DNA of 64,000 nucleotides from Pempheris klunzingeri (Eukaryota > Chordata > Actinopteri > Acropomatiformes > Pempheridae). Numbering within the stretch: the first letter of the stretch is position 1; each line of letters begins with the position of its first letter. Position numbers and translations under genes: made by a program. Below the pieces are notes generated by a model. The model had not been told where the DNA came from and did not search any database. It saw nothing but the letters and a program-made list of their open reading frames with translations. Where the stretch lies: assembly GCF_042242105.1 (NCBI RefSeq), contig NC_092030.1, forward strand, positions 8,377,501 through 8,441,500, given 5' to 3'. This document shows, piece after piece, positions 56,671 to 64,000 of the stretch.

Positions 56671-56673
56671 ACT

Positions 56674-56697
56674 ACCCCCCCCCCCACCCCCCCACCA
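56674..56697. repeat. Poly(C) tract
   Basis: Cytosine run with two A interruptions. Confidence 0.95.
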
Positions 56698-56926
56698 GTT
56701 TGTAATACCCTGATGACATCACTATGGGCACTCTTCTCAGACCTGACAAATCTCCCTCCAAAGCTGCAGAAGTCATCATATACTACGGACTGAGAAGTAG
56801 TCCTACTGACATGTAACCTGAGGTTGGCGTGTAAAATAAGTGCAGTGCCCCTTTACAGTTCAGGGCTCAACTTTTCTGTGAGATCCTTACAGTGAATAAA
56901 AGGTGTAACCTCAGGGTGGCCTATAT

Positions 56927-56988
<62 letters not shown>
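56927..56988. repeat. (GATA)n microsatellite
   Basis: About 15 uninterrupted GATA units forming the tail of the adjoining retroposon fragment. Confidence 0.97.
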
Positions 56989-57310
56989 CTTTATTGTCTG
57001 CCCCAGACAGTGACAGAAATTCTCCTTTGACAAGGCTCCAACAATAAAATACAACACATATCACACACACTTATGACAAGTGAAATGTTAAAAGTAAACA
57101 GCAGCCAATACATGCCAAATATATGTACTGTTCAGTGTCTTATTTCATGTTGTTCAGGGTGGTTATTGCAATGGGAATAAAGGATTTTTTATAGATGTTT
57201 TTGCGGGCCAGTGGGACTTTGTAACGTCTGCCTGATGATGTCTCAGAGTGGTTTTTGTTGTACAGGATTCTCTTCCACTGGCACTGATGATCAAATGAGT
57301 TAATGGAGTA
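56989..57310 (-). repeat. Retroposon 3' fragment
   Basis: ctttattgtctgccccagac directly after the GATA tail, followed by gcaatgggaataaaggattt and tgggactttgtaacgtctg, phrases I recall from a widespread fish LINE/SINE 3' region. Orientation is inferred from the tail on the left. Confidence 0.5.
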
Positions 57311-57800
57311 GACGGTCAGAACTCACCAAACATGTTGTTGACAAAAACTCAAAGCCAGGAACAGAAAGTAAACACTCTGATGTCTGTGTGGAAGAAAAGA
57401 GAGTAGAAAGCTGCAAAGGTTCCATCCAGACAGCATCAAATCATCTCCGATCACATTTTCTAACAATAACTTAATTATTTTTTAATGGAATTTTAGCTTA
57501 TTTATTACTTAACCTCTCTTATACCTTAATCACCTGTAGCGTTACATTTTGAACAAATACATATTCATTAACAGTTTCAGGTGTCGTCACAAATGACCTC
57601 ACATTGAATGATGATAAGCAACAAATCTAGGATCTACTGAAATTTGAGAAACTAAAATTCACATATTTCCCTCACACTGTTCCCATGTTTTGAATGCTTT
57701 GAAATGATTCAATCTTCACTAATAATGCTCTGGTACAGCCGTAAAAACGGGCAGCAGACGGGCAGCGTTCCGCCTCAAACGACCACCTGGTTTCATCAAG
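57311..57800. other. Intergenic, AT-rich
   Basis: Nothing recognised. Confidence 0.45.
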
Positions 57801-58125
57801 AGTCCAATTACACACCTTTACCTGTGCGTCACGTGGCCAGAGCACCCACGCAGCCCCGGCCCTCCCGAGAGCCGTGCGTGGTTTTTAACCACTTATTTAT
57901 CGGAGTTTGAAGCTCTCGGCGTGTCGGACCGGTCCGGCAGGTCTGTGCGGGCCAGAGCAGGTGAGGCAGTGGGGGGAGGCAAAGGCGAAGGGCGGGGAGC
58001 CGCCGCCGGAGCTACGAGCAGGAAGAAGAGGAAAACATGGTGCGGTGACAGGACGCACGGACACCGACTGAATACAGGATCCACCCTCTGATATCAACCT
58101 GCGAAGGACGCGGAGTGAGTCCAGG
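57800..58125 (+). promoter_or_regulatory. CpG-rich block with probable untranslated first exon of a plus-strand gene
   Basis: Abrupt rise in G+C and CpG, ending in gagtccag|gtaaacac (donor about 58124/58125). No coding frame is supported. In human, WDR7 starts head-to-head with TXNL1, so this could be the WDR7 first exon, but no WDR7 protein sequence is visible in the window to prove it. Confidence 0.4.
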
Positions 58126-61100
58126 TAAACACAGAAATGTACCTGTGTGCGTTTATTTCGAGTTTTCAGGCTCAACAAGTGTTCTAAATCCACCGAAAGC
58201 CGAGGAGTGTTTCACCTGGGCGGCTGCTGCTCAGCTCACCTGTCCTCTGTACGCTCTGCGCCGCGCTCTGGTCTTTTGGGGGGGTAAGAGCTCAATATGT
58301 TCACTTTCCAGCTTGTGTTGTAGCTGATAGTATTACACATCTTAGAGTGGCTCTGTTTTGGACTATTCCATGTAGTCAAAAGGTCCTGCAGGTGTTAAAA
58401 AAAAACAAATCAACCCAAATCAGAACCCTTAAAACGCCCCAGAAACCTACGAGTGTCTGTCCTGTCTCATGAGAGGCCTTTAAAAAACCTCCTTTTAGCG
58501 CACAGACACTCCAAACACTAAACTTTCATGTTACAAGCTATTTTTTTCTCTCCAGCAGCAGCAATAATACGACTTATTACCTAAATCCTTCAGAATAAAA
58601 GCTTCATCCTCATGAAACTAAATTTGGCAGTACTGCACAAATTGTGTAGAAACCGCTCTCATATTTCTTTTATTTTGTCCTCACACTGTAATTTAATCTG
58701 TTGTGTAATACTGGAGCTCCATGGTTTCCAAACTGGTGGTGGGAGTCCCCTCTGCTACATCAAGTCATTGTTTAAGCCATGCCTCGATTCTCTGCTGTTT
58801 TCCTGCATAACTTAATATACTTTAATAAAGAAAAGAGAACCTCTTCGGTTAAACTGGTCACAGCTAGTGAACATTTATTGTGTGCCTGGTTTGCAAGAGG
58901 ACTTTACTTTGTTTAGGAGGGGTCACAAGCCAGAAAGGTAGGGAACCACTGCTGTGCGCTGTAATGGTGACATTTGTAGGTTGAAGTGTCTGTGGTGCAG
59001 TTCCCCTCATTATTATTGCACAAGTTATATTTCCAAAATGGCCGCCGTGGAATAGTTGTTTTTTTCCATCTTAAATCTTTTCCTCCTAGGGCTCCATATG
59101 ATTGTGATTGTTGTAAACCAGCAGGATTTTCTTAGTCTTGCGGTCACCATATTTCTCGTATTGTAACAGGAGATGTTTTAAATGGATGCTCAAGTTTTTA
59201 CAGTCATCTCATGGTCTAAGGGACACAAATCATTGCTGTTAAACAAAGAGATTTTGGGATCAGTGTCAGTTTACATAGTCACGATGTAAAAATGTGACGG
59301 AACAGTTGTAAAATGACCCACGTACTCTGAGTGGTAGCTGGTATTGTGTCCGAACACTGTGGCAGATCCTGGACATGTGTCCAATCAGCTCGGCTGTTTT
59401 TCCATAAACAAGAAATTAAGCTTCTCTGATAAGCAGATAAAGCAAGTTTTGAATACTTTTGATTAGGGAAATGTTTGTCCCCTTATGGAACTGGCTGACC
59501 GTGAAATCTGTGTTTTGAGGATTTGAATTGTCACTTGAGAGGCAAATGGATTGAAGGTTACATGGCAGCATGAAGGCTCCTGTATGTTTTCCATACAGGC
59601 AGATTCAGGCACTGGATCTTTTTGCTGTTGGCCAGTGTTGACTTCTTGTACTGAAAAGTCTAATTGTTACTTTATGATGAGTTTCTTTATGTAAAATGAA
59701 TGAATCTCCATTTCTATGATTGATCAGTTCTTAAGTCAGTTTGGAGCCGATCTGTACAAACATCCATACCAAGACTTTTGTCGGTGCCAACCACAAATAT
59801 GATATTGGGCGGTAATCATGAGACGTTTCCTGCTAAGGTGAGATGTCCTGAAAATGTTTGCTAACTGTATTTACCCTAAAATTGTTTAACGCGTGCTAAT
59901 GCTTGTATCGGTTAATCCTCGTTTATCTTCTGGTGGCTATGAATCTGTATTTTGCATACCCCAATAACACCCAGATGCCTTTTTTTTTTTTTTTTAATTT
60001 TAAGAGGTTTTGTTTGTAGTAAGAGATATAAAATTCGATCCAATTATCAAAACATTGATCAATTTAAAAAAGATCAAAGATCAGCACCTTGTGTCGAACG
60101 TTTTGCACCTTAGCCTTGAGCTCCATTCTATGTACTATAAACATAATACAAGCAAATTAGGAGGCAAATACAATTTGACTACACAGTGGACAGTGTGCAT
60201 GTATGTTTGTTTTTTTTTAAGAAGTGCCTGATTTCATTTGTAAATAAAGGCATCATCTTCTGTCATTTGTGCTCGGGTGAGGGTTTAGCCTGAGATGAGG
60301 GGTCATAAACATTGGCAAAGATTAATCCAGAGAGCGTCGCCATCATGCAGAGTGGAACTGAACCTCAAAGTAAGAGGGAATGTACAGCAAGTTGTCCTTT
60401 TTGCTAAATGAACCTCAACAAGGTGATGCAGGTTTCAAATCATTTTACACGGCTGTTTACTAACAAAATCAATAATTTGACAAAAATATAGATTTTTTTT
60501 TTTTAGAAAATGATTTTATTAATTTAAAGCTTTAATTGCTTTTGGTATCAAAGCTGCAGCCACAGCAGAAAGGCTCTGCAATACAGAAATGGCAGACCGT
60601 GGAATGCTGTAATTGACCAATCAGAATCAAGTGTTTAACAAAGCCATCTTTAACTTTTTGTGCTGTGTGGGATCACGTGTTGCTGTAGCAGCTGGTGTCT
60701 CTGTGGACTTACTGTCTGTTTATGGAGTCCTCGTCTGGACTCCAGCTGTGAGTGAAATACAGAAGAATCTCAAGACTCGACTCATTAGGTTTCATTAAGC
60801 TCTAATAAGTGTGAAGATGCTATTATGTTTACTAGCCCTGTAACCATTAGTGGATTCATTGATTAGTGGAACAACATCATCAAGCAGTCGCCCCGCTTCT
60901 CCATTCTTACAATTCAGAGCTATAGTTCTGTTAAAAGCACTGTAAATTGATATTTCTAACATTTTATAGGCTAAACAATGAATCGCATTCCAAAAAAATA
61001 ACCAATAGGTTCACAGATGATGACGGATAAAACACTGCCAGTTACAGCCCTAAACTTAAAAATGGCTGACAAAAGTTAGCAAGTTTTTAGAAAATTTGCC

Positions 61101-64000
61101 AAACTGAGAAGGAGGTTGGTGAGTGGTTTATTTTCCATACCGTGATTTTACAACCATAAACATTTCTTTAGCTTTGACACAGGCTCTGACTTGTGACTAT
61201 TGACATCAGTTTTGAATACCATAGGTCTACTGTTACACAGTGGAACTTTCCAGTGTGTTCCTGGACTAAAGTCCTGTAATCTTAACTAAGGATTCACACA
61301 AAACATGACATTGGTTTAGACAGGATGACCGTGAAGATGATCTTCTACTCTATGAACGATGTAGATTCTCACCTCAGGGAAGACCTTATACTGTGTGTAT
61401 GCAAATCATGTTCAGCCCTACATTATTGTAATATCACTGAACAAAATGTGGCATTGCATATTCAGAGGAAACTACATGAATTCAGCTGGGGGTGCAGAAT
61501 ATCTCTAATATTACACATGCTGACAAAAGTTCCACAGCAGATTGTCCTCAGAGTGACTGACTACTGAAGGCTCTGTGTCAGACTTGAGTCTCTTTAAATC
61601 TGCTGTTATTCATCAGTGAATGTCTTTATTAAAAAAAACATTCACTGATGTTGCGCAGAAAAAGAACTTGACAGATGTGAACGCGCACAGAGCCTGAAGC
61701 AGAAAGCCGGAGGTAACGGAGACAAAGAGAGCTTCATGATACCTGTTATCTCTGGCGGTGAGTTTAGGGTTTGTTGAGGCAGCTCATGCAAAGAAAGTCT
61801 GACTCTGTTGAGTTTGCTTCCTAGTACAGCCCCGATCTAAAGTCAGTTTAATGTTTCACTCGCATCAAAACACTGCACAGCAGTTTGTACATGAGACAGG
61901 ACTTTGCTGATGTTTATGTTCTCCTCCATCGCTACAGCGGTGATGTAAACAATCTGCAGCTCTCCACAGCTTTACAGAGCTTCATAGTGAGGTAGTGGTT
62001 ATCTCTCACCGCTCAGCCTCTACCTGCTTAGTAACAAATGGCAGACAGACGGTTAGAGACGAGTTGGCGTAGATCATTGAGCATTTAGCGGCTATAGAAC
62101 CAGATGTTTTTCTCAGAAGTTGGTGGAGACCAAAAACAGCTAAAAGATAAGAAGAATATAATGGACTTTCATTCATCATGTGGACACAAACCTGACTCTT
62201 AGAGTGAGTGTTGCTCTGTAACTACTGGATGTTACCCTGTTTCAACAAATGGCCAAAATATCAATAGTTACAGGTTTAAGTTTCCTATCTGTGGACAAAC
62301 TGCAAGTAAAATACTGTTTGCAAACCAGGTTGAACTTTTTCACCTAGACAACCTGTTTGCATGTAGTGTTCTCATTGTGTGGTAAATGAATGCTGATGCT
62401 TATTTACACGCACTTAAATGTTAGAAATAATGATGATAAGCTTTTCAGAGAGAGAAAGAACCCCAGATCAGTAGAATGTGATGTAAACATACTAGGAGAG
62501 TGACAGCTAATGTACGGTTGGTGCTGTGTCACAGTATTAAGTAGCAATCCATCAGAGAACAGGCAGCAATTGTTTCTTTTGTTTCCCAGCTGCTACAGAC
62601 ATCATCTTTATCAGATTCTCCTCAGGTGCTGTAGAAACACGACTCTGCATCAATGTGATAGCATCTGTTCTCACCCTGCCAGGGGACTCAGTATCAACAC
62701 CTATACTTATCATTCCCAATTTTTCCTATTCCTATTTTCCTTTTGGTTGATTACATGTTTTTGGAATGTTTGTACGTAGCTTTTGTGTTCAAAAACGCTT
62801 TGTACTGAAAGAAAGATGCATTCTCTAAACCTCATATCATGCCACTGTCATACATAAATATTATTAACAGCATTATTTTTAAGATATTGGTTATGAATTC
62901 AAAGTTTTGATACAGCTTACTTGTTCTACAATAGTCATACAATGTACTTAAAGTCTTCTTTAAATAATACTTGAAATTAAATTTTATTGCACTTTGCACA
63001 CGTATTTAAACTAGAACCCAAACATTTCCAATGAATTTTGCTTTAAACATTTAACTAGACAAAGAGATTAATTTCCCTGGTGCTATTGGCAAGGGTTTGT
63101 ACATATAAGGATGGCTGTCTTTATAGATCACGTACTTATAAATAGTGTGAAAAAGTGTGATTGCACAAGTTAAACAATATTTCATAGAATCTATAAACAA
63201 TAGGCTTGCTTTCCTTACAGGATTCACAGAATGTTGGAGCTGGAAGCCAAACGCGAACATGTACTGATCCATAGTGTGTTTTCAGTGGAGAAACGGTCTG
63301 TGCTTGCATTTAGTTTTGTTTGTGTGAAGCCCTCCTGCTCGCCTCAGTGAGGGCTGAACCTCCTCCTTACTCTCAGGTTTCACTGTCGTCGCTCAGGTAT
63401 GTTCTCCTCTGTCCCACTCTGAACCCCTCCCTCCCTGCTCTTTGTTGTTGCCATAACGACTCCCTAGGCCAGACACCAAAACTGGTTTTCCGAGACGGGC
63501 GATCCTCATGCTACTGAACCTCTGATTAGTGGGTTGAGGTGGGTGGAGCAGTGGGTGCTGAGCTCTCAGGGGGAAATGGATGGATTTGACTCTTAATGAG
63601 GATTGGAGACATTTCTCTTTAACACTTGCTCTAAACAGTAACCGCTTGTTTTTTAACAGTTGAAATGTTCTCATAGTGATGTGCACATTTCACTTAAGGC
63701 TGCAACTTACTGAAGCTGTTTATGTAAGAAGATGGTTGTCAAACTTACTTCAGCTAAAAGTTGACATTTACTCTCAGGATGCTTCAGCATGAAACGCACT
63801 CAGTCATCAAGCTTAAAGTTCTTTGACACGCATCGCTTACAGCGGGTGGAAGATAAAGATTACGTTGCTTGATGCTTGCCATAAAGATGAAACAAAATGG
63901 ATGGAACTTGTTAATTAGTCTTTGCACTAAGCTAACTGGCTGCTAGCTGTGGCCTCATATGTAACAGACAGGCTTTAGAGTTGTCATCACACTCTCCTCG
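58126..64000. other. No supported coding exon; possible long first intron
   Basis: AT-rich sequence with poly(T) runs (59978-59994, 60489-60504) and short open frames only. Two weak exon-like spots, around 61690-61757 (followed by ggtgagttt) and 63221-63275 (preceded by ctttccttacag), could not be matched to any family. I cannot name anything else here. Confidence 0.45.

Noticed and set aside
61690..61757. Possible coding exon ending in ggtgagt
   Set aside because: No match to a known protein family could be recognised, the acceptor side is unclear, and it does not fit the start of WDR7 as I know it.

Overview
The window is nuclear genomic DNA of a ray-finned fish, most likely a percomorph teleost. 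The host genes are intron-rich with GT-AG splice sites and read as close vertebrate orthologues. The introns are full of long (TG)n/(CA)n tracts, and the repeats are typical of teleosts (Tc1/mariner, L2-like LINE with an SGNH ORF1, piggyBac-type TTAA elements, a retrovirus-like element, SINE-like tails). Exon coordinates below were assembled by hand from reading frames and splice sites.

Layout. (1) 1-8.5 kb: ferrochelatase (FECH), minus strand, first eight coding exons; the 3' end lies off the left edge. (2) 8.5-11.2 kb: intergenic. (3) 11.2-20.9 kb: a complete asparaginyl-tRNA synthetase gene (NARS1), minus strand, 15 coding exons, 559 aa. (4) 20.9-39.0 kb: a repeat-built spacer. It holds two copies of a ~1 kb low-copy repeat, the second split by a 14.4 kb retrovirus-like element (23803-38203) bounded by a 4-bp GTAT duplication. 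The element carries an intact L2-like LINE nested in its leader, an open gag, deleted and decayed pol, and an exact internal 3042-bp tandem duplication that creates a third, truncated LTR. (5) 39.0-49.5 kb: a second complete NARS1 gene, same strand, same 15 exons, three amino-acid differences, and a different set of transposon insertions. (6) 50.1-55.9 kb: TXNL1 (thioredoxin domain plus PITH domain, 289 aa, eight exons), minus strand. (7) 55.9-64 kb: no coding exon that I can support; a CpG-rich block near 57.8-58.1 kb with a splice donor may be the first exon of a plus-strand gene.

The four host genes act independently: haem synthesis in mitochondria (FECH), Asn-tRNA charging in cytosol (NARS1, twice), and a proteasome-associated thioredoxin (TXNL1). 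FECH, NARS1 and TXNL1 also lie near one another on human 18q21, so the gene order looks ancestral while the NARS1 duplication looks recent. The main points of interest are the NARS1 pair, the rearranged retroelement between them, CA/TG tracts abutting several FECH splice sites, and a CRPC instead of CGPC active site in TXNL1.
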